NCBI GenBank assembly: GCA_965243835.1
Contig: OZ251578.1
Location: 744,001-808,000 of the forward strand
DNA: 64,000 bases
Direction: 5' to 3'
Source: G965202665 sp965243835
Lineage (GTDB): Bacteria; Actinomycetota; Acidimicrobiia; Spongiisociales; Spongiisociaceae
Position numbers and translations under genes: made by a program. The number at the start of each line of letters is the position of its first letter. The stretch's first letter is position 1. The notes under the pieces are model-generated. The model did not search any database. It was not told where the DNA came from and worked only from the letters and a program-made list of their open reading frames with translations. This document shows, in pieces, positions 41,444-48,851 of this stretch.

Positions 41444-41603
41444 CGACGGGGGGAAGCGGGGAAGCGAGAGGGGCGGACATCCGGGGAGGAGGGGGGACGG
41501 GCCGGACGCGGGAGGGCGGGGGGGATGGGGTTTTTGCGGGGGCGGCGAGACGGCGGGGCACCGGTTCTTTCCGGGTTTCCCCCTCCCCGCCGCCTCCCAG
41601 GTT

Positions 41604-42914
41604 TTATTCGGCGGCGGGGGCGTTGGCCCGCACTCCCCACCAGGCGGCCCACTCGGAGGGGCGGCATTCGGGGCGGTACCGCAAACTCCAGGTTTTTCGC
41701 AAACCGGATGTGGACGAAGACCAGGGGTTGAGGAACGCCGCGACGCATTCGGCGGCGGGGGGTTGCGCTTCGACGAACGTGACGCTGCGGAAGGGATGCG
41801 GCGGCACTTCCCGCCCGCCTTTTATTTTGGGTTCGGCGAGACGCAACCGTATGCTCTCCCAGTCGGCGGGCACCGTCCAGGTGCGTATAGGGAAAGCGGC
41901 GGTCGACGAACTCGATCCGTACAACGAGAACCCGGTGTCCTCCCGCCTCTCCCCCACTTCACTGCTGGTAAATACCTCCAGACGGAAGAACAAACTGGCG
42001 TAGGGCATGTCGAGGGGGATGGGCCCGTCGGGGTCGGCCACATAGACCGAAACGAACGAGAAGTCGCCCGGTTCCGCCCTGTGCCCGAAGTAGTGGATTA
42101 TCACATCCCGCTGATCGTAGGGCACTTCCGGCACCGGTAGGGGCGGGATGGTGACCGTCGGCGGCCTGGTGGTGGTCGTGGTCGGTGCCGGCAAGGTCGT
42201 AGTCGTGGTCGTGGTTGTGGTCGTGGTGGGTGCGGGGGGACGGGAAGCGGCCGACTGCCAGGGTATCTTCGTCTCGCCCAGGAGCTCCCCGTCCGCCGGG
42301 CCGCCGGGGCGGTATTCCGTCACCCGCACCGTTCCCATCGTGAGGTCGGCGAACCAGGCCAGCGGCGTCGTGTGCCGGGCGGCGGAGGTGGGGAAGGGGA
42401 GGTTGAGGGTTTGCCCGCCGTTGAACTCGATCCGGTAGGTAACTGGAGGGGAACAGGGGGTTACCAGGAAACGGATTTGCGCCGGGGGGCTGGGGGCGGC
42501 GGTGATGCGTTCCGCCGCTCCGAGCGGCCACCCGCACGAACCGCTCGCCGGAACCGGGGGAACGGTAGCGGCCGGCGGGCCCGGGGGGGCTGGCGGGGGC
42601 GGGGGCGGTGATCCGCTCAGGGAGGGGAGGCCGCCGTACATTACTTGCGCCCAGTCGGCCCGCGTCCAAACATCGTATCGGTCATACAGCCGCTCCGCCA
42701 CCTTGATGAACTGCCCCTCCGAGAGTTCGTCATCGGGGCGCAGATTGCCGTCCGGGAAGCCTTGGAACAGGCCCTCCGTTTTGGCGTAGCGGATGGCGTC
42801 TATCCGCCGGTGGTCGTCCGGGACGTCGGGGAACCATCCTTCGGCGGCCCAGGCGCCGCCTCCGGCGAGTACGGCGGCGGTGAGTATCAGGGCGGCGGCG
42901 GTGCGGAGTTTCAT
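41604..42914 (-). CDS. SLH-domain surface protein, poly-G promoter copy 2
   Basis: This 436-residue paralogue of the 39753-41066 product has the same signal peptide, SLH unit and two-cysteine beta domain. The linker differs (PPPPPAPPGPPAATVPP), and there is a longer Thr run (11 in a row). The C-terminal domain (RDVIIHYFGHRAEPGDFSF to RPECRPSEWAAWWGVRANAP) shares only its framework with copy 1. The start at 42914 is preceded by AAGGAAA. Its promoter is the G11 spacer copy at 42950-42976. The pattern of a constant N-terminus and variable C-terminus suits an exposed variable surface antigen or adhesin, but no such function is shown. Confidence 0.75.
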   Translation of the reverse strand: MKLRTAAALILTAAVLAGGGAWAAEGWFPDVPDDHRRIDAIRYAKTEGLFQGFPDGNLRPDDELSEGQFIKVAERLYDRYDVWTRADWAQVMYGGLPSLSGSPPPPPPAPPGPPAATVPPVPASGSCGWPLGAAERITAAPSPPAQIRFLVTPCSPPVTYRIEFNGGQTLNLPFPTSAARHTTPLAWFADLTMGTVRVTEYRPGGPADGELLGETKIPWQSAASRPPAPTTTTTTTTTTTLPAPTTTTTRPPTVTIPPLPVPEVPYDQRDVIIHYFGHRAEPGDFSFVSVYVADPDGPIPLDMPYASLFFRLEVFTSSEVGERREDTGFSLYGSSSSTAAFPIRTWTVPADWESIRLRLAEPKIKGGREVPPHPFRSVTFVEAQPPAAECVAAFLNPWSSSTSGLRKTWSLRYRPECRPSEWAAWWGVRANAPAAE

Positions 42915-42949
42915 CGTTGTGTTTTCCTTCCGGGTGGATGTTGGCAAAA

Positions 42950-42976
42950 ACGCTACCCCCCCCCCCGTTTTGTCAA
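42950..42976 (-). promoter_or_regulatory. Poly-G spacer promoter 2
   Basis: TTGACA (42976-42971), AAAC plus 11 G, then TAGCGT (42955-42950): 15-bp spacer, identical in core to copy 1. The leader to the ATG at 42914 is also nearly identical. Confidence 0.7.
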
Positions 42977-43043
42977 ATTGAGATCGTTCGCGATGGGGGT
43001 CCGACGGCGGGAAGGTTGCCAGCGGGGGCCCGACGGTTTTGAT

Positions 43044-43072
43044 TTGACATCCTTTTTTAAATAATGTAGAAT
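43044..43072 (+). promoter_or_regulatory. Promoter of the DUF222-HNH gene
   Basis: A consensus-like promoter: TTGACA (43044-43049), 17-bp AT-rich spacer, TAGAAT (43067-43072). The region is strongly AT-rich compared with its surroundings. A start near 43079 gives a leader of 40-70 nt. Confidence 0.75.
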
Positions 43073-43147
43073 ATAGGAATAAATAATAATCAATCCGGGT
43101 TATACCCTATACAAGAAATGTCACACCCCCCCGGTAAGGTGAACACC

Positions 43148-44434
43148 ATGCAACACAACCGCCAAACCCCGCCCGCAAACCCGGAGCAAACCTGCGCCCG
43201 GTCCGTAACGGCCACCGCCGTTGCGGTAGCCGATCTGCGCCAATTGCTGGGAGCGGGTTCTTCCCGCACCCGGCTGGGTCAAGTGGCGGAGGCGGTGAAG
43301 CAGATGGAAGCCTTGGTGTCTTCCCTGAAATGCGACTTGGCGGGACAGCTCAACCGCACCGACGGCGGATCCGGGACGGGCGAGGTGTTACGGGATCAGT
43401 TGGGGGTTACCAACCATCAGGCCAAGCACCTGTCGCAGGTGGCCCGCCGCCTGGAGGAGATGCCCAACACCCGCGCCAAACTAGAGGCGGGGGAGATCAC
43501 TTTGCAGAACGCCTCGGCGCTGGCCGCGGCCGCAAGCGAGTGCGGATCCCGGAAGGTGGATCAAAACGAAGGGTTGCTGAACGAGGCGGCGGCCGCCAAC
43601 CCGGATGATTTCCGCAAGCGGTCCCGCCGGTGGGCCAACGCCCACAGTCCCGATCGGGGCGAAGAGTTGTTGGAGCGGCAACGCCGGCGGCGCAAAGCGC
43701 ACCTGTTTTGGAGCCGGGAATTGGAGATGGGGGTTCTGCGCGCCGAGTTGGATTCCATAAGCTTCGGGCAAGTGCAACAAGCCCTCGATCAACACACCGA
43801 CTTGCTGCGGAGGGACGACTCCGGCGGGGAAGTTCACCCCGATGATGTCCGCACCGGCGACCAACGACGCGCCGATGCCTTGGTGGAGTTGTTAACCGGC
43901 CGCCGCGCCCACACCCTGGAGCCCCTTCCCGACGCCGGAGGCGCGGGTAAAGACCCCACGCAGTTGGTGGTAGTAGCCGACTCGGGAGTGATAGACGGCT
44001 CCCGCCCGGACGGAAACTGCGAAATCCTGGGAACCGGACCCGTCCCGCCCTCGGTGCTGAGCAACCTGTCTCCCGACACTTCCGTGTGCGGGATCATCTT
44101 CAGCGGCAAAGGCCGAGTGTTGTGGCTGGGACGCAACCAACGCTTAGGCAACCAGGCCCAACGCTTGGCCGCGGCGGTACGGGACAAAGGATGCGTCAGG
44201 TGCGACGCCCCTGTTCACCGCACCGAGTTGCATCACCTGCGGGACTGGTACGACGGCGGCCCCACCGACATCGACAACCTGGTCTCCCTATGCGGCCCCC
44301 ACCACCGCGAACTCCAAGAACACAACCGGGAGTTGGTAAAAATTGGAAACAAGTGGCAAACCCGCCCCCGCACCGGCCCACCACTCCCCAAGCGCCGACC
44401 GGCCCGACCCCCCACCCGCGCCGCACCCCCCTGA
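43148..44434 (+). CDS. DUF222 and HNH endonuclease domain protein (13E12 family)
   Basis: This protein of 428 residues (438 if the ATG at 43118 is used) joins an N-terminal helical DUF222 region (LGAGSSRTRLGQVAEAVKQMEALVSSLK; LSQVARRLEEMPNTRAKLEAGEI) to a C-terminal HNH nuclease: CVRCDAPVHRTELHHL...GGPTDIDNLVSLCGPHHRELQEH. The cysteine pairs and the His-Asn-His set are present. Such proteins are repeated in many actinobacterial genomes and are suspected to be homing-type or mobile nucleases, but their targets are mostly unknown. The 43148 start has TAAGGTG six bases upstream. The last 30 codons are Pro/Arg-rich and C-rich. It stands alone, with its own promoter, inside the surface-protein island. 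Confidence 0.87.
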   Translation: MQHNRQTPPANPEQTCARSVTATAVAVADLRQLLGAGSSRTRLGQVAEAVKQMEALVSSLKCDLAGQLNRTDGGSGTGEVLRDQLGVTNHQAKHLSQVARRLEEMPNTRAKLEAGEITLQNASALAAAASECGSRKVDQNEGLLNEAAAANPDDFRKRSRRWANAHSPDRGEELLERQRRRRKAHLFWSRELEMGVLRAELDSISFGQVQQALDQHTDLLRRDDSGGEVHPDDVRTGDQRRADALVELLTGRRAHTLEPLPDAGGAGKDPTQLVVVADSGVIDGSRPDGNCEILGTGPVPPSVLSNLSPDTSVCGIIFSGKGRVLWLGRNQRLGNQAQRLAAAVRDKGCVRCDAPVHRTELHHLRDWYDGGPTDIDNLVSLCGPHHRELQEHNRELVKIGNKWQTRPRTGPPLPKRRPARPPTRAAPP

Positions 44435-44574
44435 CAAACCAACCTCCCCACCCATGGGTGTGGTGGTTGAGTATCCGTTTAGGCCACCGGAGAATCGTTT
44501 TTACCATCTTACGTTACTGGGAGGTATGGCCGGTTTGGTAGAGGACGGAGAACTGGCTAGGTGTACACAGTCAG

Positions 44575-44603
44575 TAGGTTGGTTACAGTCTGGTACCAAC
44601 CTA
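44575..44603. terminator. Hairpin between converging HNH and Ala-rich genes
   Basis: TAGGTTGG (44575-44582) and CCAACCTA (44596-44603) form a perfect 8-bp stem with a 13-nt loop. A second imperfect stem surrounds CCCATGGG near 44455. No U tract is seen, so termination is only likely, not certain. The gap 44435-44628 shows no gene. Confidence 0.4.
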
Positions 44604-44628
44604 ATTACCGCTTACGCCTTGAAGCCGC

Positions 44629-45147
44629 TTACCGGGTAGCGGTCTCGGCGACGCGTGCTTTGGCTTCTTCGGCAGATTTGGCTTCTTCAGAGGCTTTTTT
44701 AACGGTGTAGGCGACGGTGCCATAGGGGTCGTCGGCGTAGGCGGCGTAGGCGGCGCAAATGAAGGCGGCGGCTTGGGCGCAGGCGGCGGCGGCGAAGGCA
44801 ACGGCTTTGTAGGTGGCTTTGACGCGGTCGGCGGCTTCATGGGCTTCGTAGGCGCGGGTGGCTATAGCGTCGGCGCGGTCGGCGGCACAACGGGCGGCTT
44901 TGGCGGCTTCGTAGGCGGCTTCGATGGCGCGATCGTATGTGCCAGCGGCGGCGTAGGTAGCGGCTTCGGAGACGCGGTCCTCGGCTTTTTTGGCGGCTTC
45001 GGCGGCTTCGGCGTAGGCGGCTTTGGCGTGGTCGGCAGCGAAGCTACCCTTGGTGTAGTCGGTTTGGATGGCGTCGCGGCCAGCTTTGGCGGCTTTGGCG
45101 GCGCGGCGGGCCATTTCTTTGGCGGTGGCTATAGCGTTGGCGGTCAT
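44629..45147 (-). CDS. Alanine-rich helical protein without signal peptide
   Basis: A 172-residue protein, about 40 percent Ala with many Lys, Glu, Asp and Tyr (AAKAAKAGRDAIQTDYTK; AYAEAAEAAKKAEDRVSEAATYAAAG). It starts at 45147 behind a perfect AAGGAGG and follows the SLH gene by 16 bp, so it is the last gene of the operon read from 47.3 kb. It should fold as one long helix or a helical bundle. It has no signal peptide or SLH unit, so it is probably cytoplasmic. Heptad-like spacing suggests a coiled coil with a partner. I recognise no family; phasin-like or late-embryogenesis-like proteins are superficial matches only. Confidence 0.6.
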   Translation of the reverse strand: MTANAIATAKEMARRAAKAAKAGRDAIQTDYTKGSFAADHAKAAYAEAAEAAKKAEDRVSEAATYAAAGTYDRAIEAAYEAAKAARCAADRADAIATRAYEAHEAADRVKATYKAVAFAAAACAQAAAFICAAYAAYADDPYGTVAYTVKKASEEAKSAEEAKARVAETATR

Positions 45148-45163
45148 GGCGTTCCTCCTTTTT

Positions 45164-45796
45164 CTAGCAGTCTGTCATGAAGGCGAAGTCGGTTATAGAT
45201 ATTTCCATGACGAACGGTTCGGTGGTTTTTTCAAGTTGAATGTATCCGGCTAGGGGAGCGTCCGTAGCGGCTATCGCATCAAAGGTCTGTAGCCCGTCGG
45301 GTATATTCCCTAGCCGCATCCAACGGCATCCCGCCGGTAGTCGGTAGTGTCCGGGTTCAATATAACTATAATCATTATCGGTCCATGTGGTATTGTTGGG
45401 GTTATATCCGATAAAATATATATTATCCCCCGGAGACTCCAGTTCGCGGTAGCCTAGTGGATTTTCCCGTGATGGTCTTAGTCTTTCTTCGTTACCGGCT
45501 ACTAGGAACGAGGCGAATTCGGCTCGGGTTATTCCTTCGTCAAACGCCCGCCATAGCACACGGGTCATTTCGGAAGGGCTTATGTTCTGGTCGGGTTTAT
45601 AGGTACCGTCCCCGTAGCCTATGAACCATCTTTGTTCAGCTACATAGTTGATGTTATCCAGATGGGGATTGTTAGCGGGGACATCGGAAAATTGTATCTG
45701 GGCGACTACCGGAACGGCCAGCAGTACGGCGGCGGCTACCGCTATAATCGTCCAACTAACGGCGGGTCTTCCCGGTCGGAGGCTAGGTCGTTTCAT
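45164..45796 (-). CDS. Small SLH-domain protein with C-terminal cysteine
   Basis: This 210-residue secreted protein starts at 45796 (GAAGGGAAA upstream). It has a signal peptide (IIAVAAAVLLAVPVVAQ), one SLH unit (IQFSDVPANNPHLDNINYVAEQRWFIGYGDGTYKPDQ) and the ITRAEFASFLVAGNE signature. A compact domain ends in CRWMRLGNIPDGLQTFDAIAATDAPLAGYIQLE and a terminal FMTDC. It is a paralogue of the next gene upstream, with the same C-terminal domain. The second cysteine at the very C-terminus could pair with the CRWM cysteine. Codon use is AT-richer than in the housekeeping genes. Confidence 0.7.
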   Translation of the reverse strand: MKRPSLRPGRPAVSWTIIAVAAAVLLAVPVVAQIQFSDVPANNPHLDNINYVAEQRWFIGYGDGTYKPDQNISPSEMTRVLWRAFDEGITRAEFASFLVAGNEERLRPSRENPLGYRELESPGDNIYFIGYNPNNTTWTDNDYSYIEPGHYRLPAGCRWMRLGNIPDGLQTFDAIAATDAPLAGYIQLEKTTEPFVMEISITDFAFMTDC

Positions 45797-45819
45797 CGTA
45801 TTTCCCTTCTTCGGTTCGT

Positions 45820-46524
45820 CTAACATTGTACCATGAAGGCGGTGTCGGTTGGTTCTATTCTAATAATATATGGTTGCCACGTGCTTTCAAGTTGAATGTG
45901 TCCGGCTAGGGGAGCGTCCGTAGCGGCTATCGTATCAAAGTTCTGTCCCCCTTCGGGTATATAACCTAACCGCATCCAACGACAGGCCTTGTCTACAGTA
46001 CGATACCCCCACCCTCTATTATACACATGACAGGGATACCCGGGGGTGGTGGCAGCGCAATATCTTTCCGGCCCCTCGCCCCTTATTCGGATGCGTCCGG
46101 GTGAAATATAGTTCAATCCTTCCCTTCTTTCTTCGCCGGGCTTTTCAACTATGTATAGACCCGTTCTGACTACGAGGTTTCGGTAATCGGGAGTTTCTTT
46201 TATTCTTTGTCGCCATTCGTTTCCGGCGGTCATAAACGACGCGAATTCCGCCCGTGTTATCCCTTCTTCAAACGCCCGCGTTAGCACATTAGTCATCTGG
46301 GCGGGGGTTATTTTCTGGTCGGGTTTATAGGTACCGTCCCGATAGCCCAAGAACCATCTTTCACCGGCTACATAGTTGATATCATCCCGGTGGGGGTTAT
46401 CGCCAGCGACATCGGAAAATTGTATCTGGGCGAAGACGGGGACGGCTAGCAAGACAGCGGCGGCTACGGCTATGGCCGTCCAACGGACGGGTCTGCTCGC
46501 TCGGAAGGCTCGTTTAATCTTCAT
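45820..46524 (-). CDS. Small SLH-domain protein with C-terminal cysteine, paralogue
   Basis: A 234-residue protein starting at 46524 (AAAGGGA upstream; an upstream TTG at 46539 is rejected because it overlaps this ribosome site). It has a signal peptide (IAVAAAVLLAVPVFAQ), one SLH unit (IQFSDVAGDNPHRDDINYVAGERWFLGYRDGTYKPDQ) and the ITRAEFASF signature. A C-terminal domain has cysteines in RYCAATTPGYPCHVY and CRWMRLGYIPEGGQNFDTIAATDAPLAGHIQLE, and a terminal FMVQC. The conserved CRWMRLG...IAATDAPLAG module is shared only with its downstream neighbour here. It is part of the operon read from poly-G promoter 3. Confidence 0.7.
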   Translation of the reverse strand: MKIKRAFRASRPVRWTAIAVAAAVLLAVPVFAQIQFSDVAGDNPHRDDINYVAGERWFLGYRDGTYKPDQKITPAQMTNVLTRAFEEGITRAEFASFMTAGNEWRQRIKETPDYRNLVVRTGLYIVEKPGEERREGLNYISPGRIRIRGEGPERYCAATTPGYPCHVYNRGWGYRTVDKACRWMRLGYIPEGGQNFDTIAATDAPLAGHIQLESTWQPYIIRIEPTDTAFMVQC

Positions 46525-46568
46525 CAGGTTCCCTTTCAATGGTTAACCGTCATATGGTACGGGTCGGG

Positions 46569-46835
46569 CTATCCCCTCCATCGTGCCATGGCAGCACCAA
46601 AACACATAATCCCAAGCACTTCCACGACTCGGCTCAAGTTTGCCCATAAAGAGGGTGGAGCTTCGTCTACGGAGGTAAATAAATATAGGACGATCGATCC
46701 GATCACCAAAGAGAAACCCAACCAAGCAAACACCTTGTCAATGGGGGCTTCGCCCTTTCGCTCGTTGGTGCAACCACTGTCCGTGCTGCCTTGGCAGTTG
46801 CACGAGTCGGACTTTGCGTTAATTTTGATCTTCAT
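46569..46835 (-). CDS. Small single-span membrane protein with Cys cluster
   Basis: An 88-residue protein starting at 46835 behind a perfect AAGGAGG. The N-terminus has a short cysteine group (DSCNCQGSTDSGC), then one or two hydrophobic helices (VFAWLGFSLVIGSIVLYLF and VVEVLGIMCFGAAMA). It lies 44 bp before the SLH gene in the same direction. No family recognised. The start codon is overlapped by the end of the preceding frame (46819), so translation may be coupled. Confidence 0.55.
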   Translation of the reverse strand: MKIKINAKSDSCNCQGSTDSGCTNERKGEAPIDKVFAWLGFSLVIGSIVLYLFTSVDEAPPSLWANLSRVVEVLGIMCFGAAMARWRG

Positions 46836-47316
46836 TGTCGTCCTCCTTGGGGCGGCTTGATTGAATTGTCGATGGGAATATGCCAAATCTTGATAAGACC
46901 GTGTTCGTCTTGTCGCGGATTACTTGCCAGGCGGGTACCTGGCGGGTCCGGAGCTCGCTTGGTGCGAGGCGGCATCCGTTTGCGGCTTTTATGGAGGGGG
47001 GATGGTTATCCTCAAGATCGCCCTGCCGGGTGGTTGCGGGTACTGTGGCGATGTTTCGGGTGTCGCAGTGGGGGTGGGCGGGTTCTGAGGCGGCCCGGCG
47101 GCTAGCGCGCATAAGGGCGGACGCGTCGGTGCTTGTGGCACCGATCGGTAAGGCTCTGGAGGACGACGGCTTCTCGGTAGGGAACCATCCCTCGCTACCG
47201 CAACGGCGGTTTGGGGGTTGCCGGGTTGCGCGGGGGAGCCGGGTTTGGGCATCGGTCGCCATAACGCCTGCGACCGACGTTACGGTCGATGCTACGGCGG
47301 CGGGTGGCGGTTTCAT
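46819..47316 (-). CDS. Degenerate or atypical ORF behind poly-G promoter 3
   Basis: A 165-residue frame starts at 47316 behind AGGAAAGGA, about 30 nt from the predicted start of transcription. It begins MKPPPAAVASTVTSVAGVMA and contains SEGWFPTEK, recalling AEGWFPDVP of the SLH genes under promoters 1 and 2. The signal peptide is poor and no SLH unit follows. It may be a frame-damaged member of that family, now serving as leader of the operon, or a new small protein. Other frames of the same stretch are Pro/Arg-rich and unconvincing. It overlaps the next start by 17 bp. Confidence 0.35.
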   Translation of the reverse strand: MKPPPAAVASTVTSVAGVMATDAQTRLPRATRQPPNRRCGSEGWFPTEKPSSSRALPIGATSTDASALMRASRRAASEPAHPHCDTRNIATVPATTRQGDLEDNHPPSIKAANGCRLAPSELRTRQVPAWQVIRDKTNTVLSRFGIFPSTIQSSRPKEDDNEDQN

Positions 47317-47354
47317 CGGTCCTTTCCTGTCGCTCTTAGTGGATGTTGGCGATA

Positions 47355-47381
47355 ACGCTACCCCCCCCCCCGTTTTGTCAA
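47355..47381 (-). promoter_or_regulatory. Poly-G spacer promoter 3
   Basis: TTGACA (47381-47376), AAAC plus 11 G, then TAGCGT (47360-47355): 15-bp spacer. It appears to drive the run of five genes down to 44629. The ~110 bp behind the -35 is conserved with promoters 1 and 4, including CCCGCATAATCCCAG-like sequence. Confidence 0.68.
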
Positions 47382-47395
47382 ATTGAGATCGTCTG

Positions 47396-47789
47396 CGTCG
47401 GGGATCCGGGGGTGGGCAGGTGACCGAAATTGGGCTATATCCTGGGGTTATGCAGAATTTTGGGGGGGCGGGCGTCCTCTCTTTTTTCTTGTTCTGATCC
47501 GGGCGGGAACCATTTTTTCTGAGGCCAAGCGGGGCGCTTCGCGCTGGGCGCGTCCTCCCGTTTGCGGACTGCTTGGTGGGTGCGGGTGGGTCGGGCGGCG
47601 GGGCCGGGGAGGGTGATTTACGGCTCTGTGCGAGGAGCGGTGCGGGTGAAGGAGGGGTAACAAATCGCGGGTGGCTGACAGAGGTAGAGGGGTCCCGGGT
47701 TGGTGCGTGCGGAAGCGGGAGAGCCGTTATAGCTATAGCGCGGAAGGGGAGGCCGGGTTGGTGGACAGGTCTTCCCATCCTGGTACTTC
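47396..47789. other. GC-rich stretch without a gene
   Basis: The first ~80 bp is the conserved block upstream of poly-G promoter 3. The rest has long G-rich and C-rich runs and short open frames on both strands, none with a ribosome site or recognisable product. Confidence 0.5.
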
Positions 47790-47917
47790 CCCGGGGCGGG
47801 TCACCCCGTAGGCGGAGTACACAAGCCCTCCACGACCGGCTCCACTGCTACCACAACCTCCGAGCCCACATAGGCCTTGGAGGAAAACCACCAACCGGCA
47901 GACTGTCAACAACCTAG
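47790..47917 (+). pseudogene. C-terminal remnant of an IS481-like transposase
   Basis: The frame encodes LHDRLHCYHNLRAHIGLGGKPPTGRL, the ending typical of rve-type transposases of the IS481/IS3 group (YNxxRPHxxLGGxPP). Only about 40 codons remain, with no catalytic core and no start. It marks past transposition at the edge of the surface-protein island. Confidence 0.5.
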
Positions 47918-47979
47918 TGGCCATTTACACCCAGACCACCATCAAATCGGTACTGGCTGTAACGTTAGGCTTCCACCAG

Positions 47980-48648
47980 CTATCCTGAGAAGTGTTGATT
48001 ATATAAGGTCATACCCCGCCATCCGCCGTAGAAGCCGATGCCGCCAACGATAATCCAAATTATTATCCCGAATATCGGGAAGCCGCCGGGTACCGGGAAG
48101 CCGTCCCCCGCTATGAGAAGACGGGAAAGCATTCCGGTTAGCGGGGCTTCCGCCGCCGATACGGCCGCCGATGCCGCTACCGCTTCCGCTTCCGCCGCCG
48201 CCGCTACCTCCGATACTATTTCCGGGTTCGTCGCCGCCATCGCCGCCTGCATCGCCTTTTCCGCTTCCGTTATCGCCGCCGTTTTCGCTATCTCTTCCGC
48301 CGCTTCCGCCGATGCCGCTACCGCTTCCGCTACCGCCGCTTCCGCTACCGCCACGATATTCGGGTTCGCCGCCGTTTCCCATGCGGCTTCTTCCGCTACC
48401 TCCTCCACTATTTCCGGTTGGGCTATCTCCATTGACGGCAGGCTTCTCCTCCGTTCCAGTGCTACCGCTTCCGCCGCCACTTCCGCTACCGCTTCCCCCA
48501 CCGTCGCCGCTTCCGCTTCCGCCGCCGGGCTTAGCCACCATTCATCCGGTTGCAAAGGGGAAAATATTCCGTAAAGATAAATTACCAGTCCGGCAAAGAA
48601 CAGCAGGCCGCCGCCCGCTATTCCCCCGGTTATCCACTTTCGTTCCAT
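47980..48648 (-). CDS. Ala/Glu-rich membrane protein, poly-G promoter copy 4
   Basis: A 222-residue protein starting at 48648 behind AGAAAGGGA (an ATG at 48672 would add eight residues). It has an N-terminal membrane helix (ITGGIAGGGLLFFAGLVIYLYGIF) and an Ala/Glu/Val-rich region (VGEAVAEVAAEAVALE; VAVAEAAVAEAVAASAEAAEEIAK), likely a coiled coil outside or inside the membrane. A C-terminal hydrophobic segment (IFGIIIWIIVGGIGFYGGW) precedes a short tail. No SLH unit. It is the only gene under promoter 4, whose tract has 8 G. Function unknown. Its membership in the set shows that the switch module is not tied to one protein family. Confidence 0.62.
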   Translation of the reverse strand: MERKWITGGIAGGGLLFFAGLVIYLYGIFSPLQPDEWWLSPAAEAEAATVGEAVAEVAAEAVALERRRSLPSMEIAQPEIVEEVAEEAAWETAANPNIVAVAEAAVAEAVAASAEAAEEIAKTAAITEAEKAMQAAMAATNPEIVSEVAAAAEAEAVAASAAVSAAEAPLTGMLSRLLIAGDGFPVPGGFPIFGIIIWIIVGGIGFYGGWRGMTLYNQHFSG

Positions 48649-48696
48649 TCGGAAATCCCTTTCTATCCGCATCCGTCTTAGTGGATGTTGGCGAAA

Positions 48697-48720
48697 ACGC
48701 TACCCCCCCCGTTTTGTCAA
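48697..48720 (-). promoter_or_regulatory. Poly-G spacer promoter 4 (8 G)
   Basis: TTGACA (48720-48715), AAAC plus 8 G, then TAGCGT (48702-48697): only 12 bp between the hexamers, three shorter than in the other three copies while both hexamers are unchanged. This spacing should be inactive. Confidence 0.68.
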
Positions 48721-48851
48721 ATTGAGATCGTCCGCGACGGGGGTCCGGAGAGGGCGGGGGGACCGAAATTGGGCTATATGCTGGGATTATGCGGGATTTT
48801 GGGGGGCGGGCGCGCTCTCTTTTTCTTGTTCCGAGGCGGGGGTCGCTGGGG

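Noticed and set aside
41102..48720. C/G runs near 41.1, 42.96, 47.36 and 48.7 kb as simple sequencing artefacts
   Set aside because: Run length may be misread by a base or two, but four copies with identical flanking -35 and -10 hexamers, each in front of a gene, cannot be produced by base-calling error.
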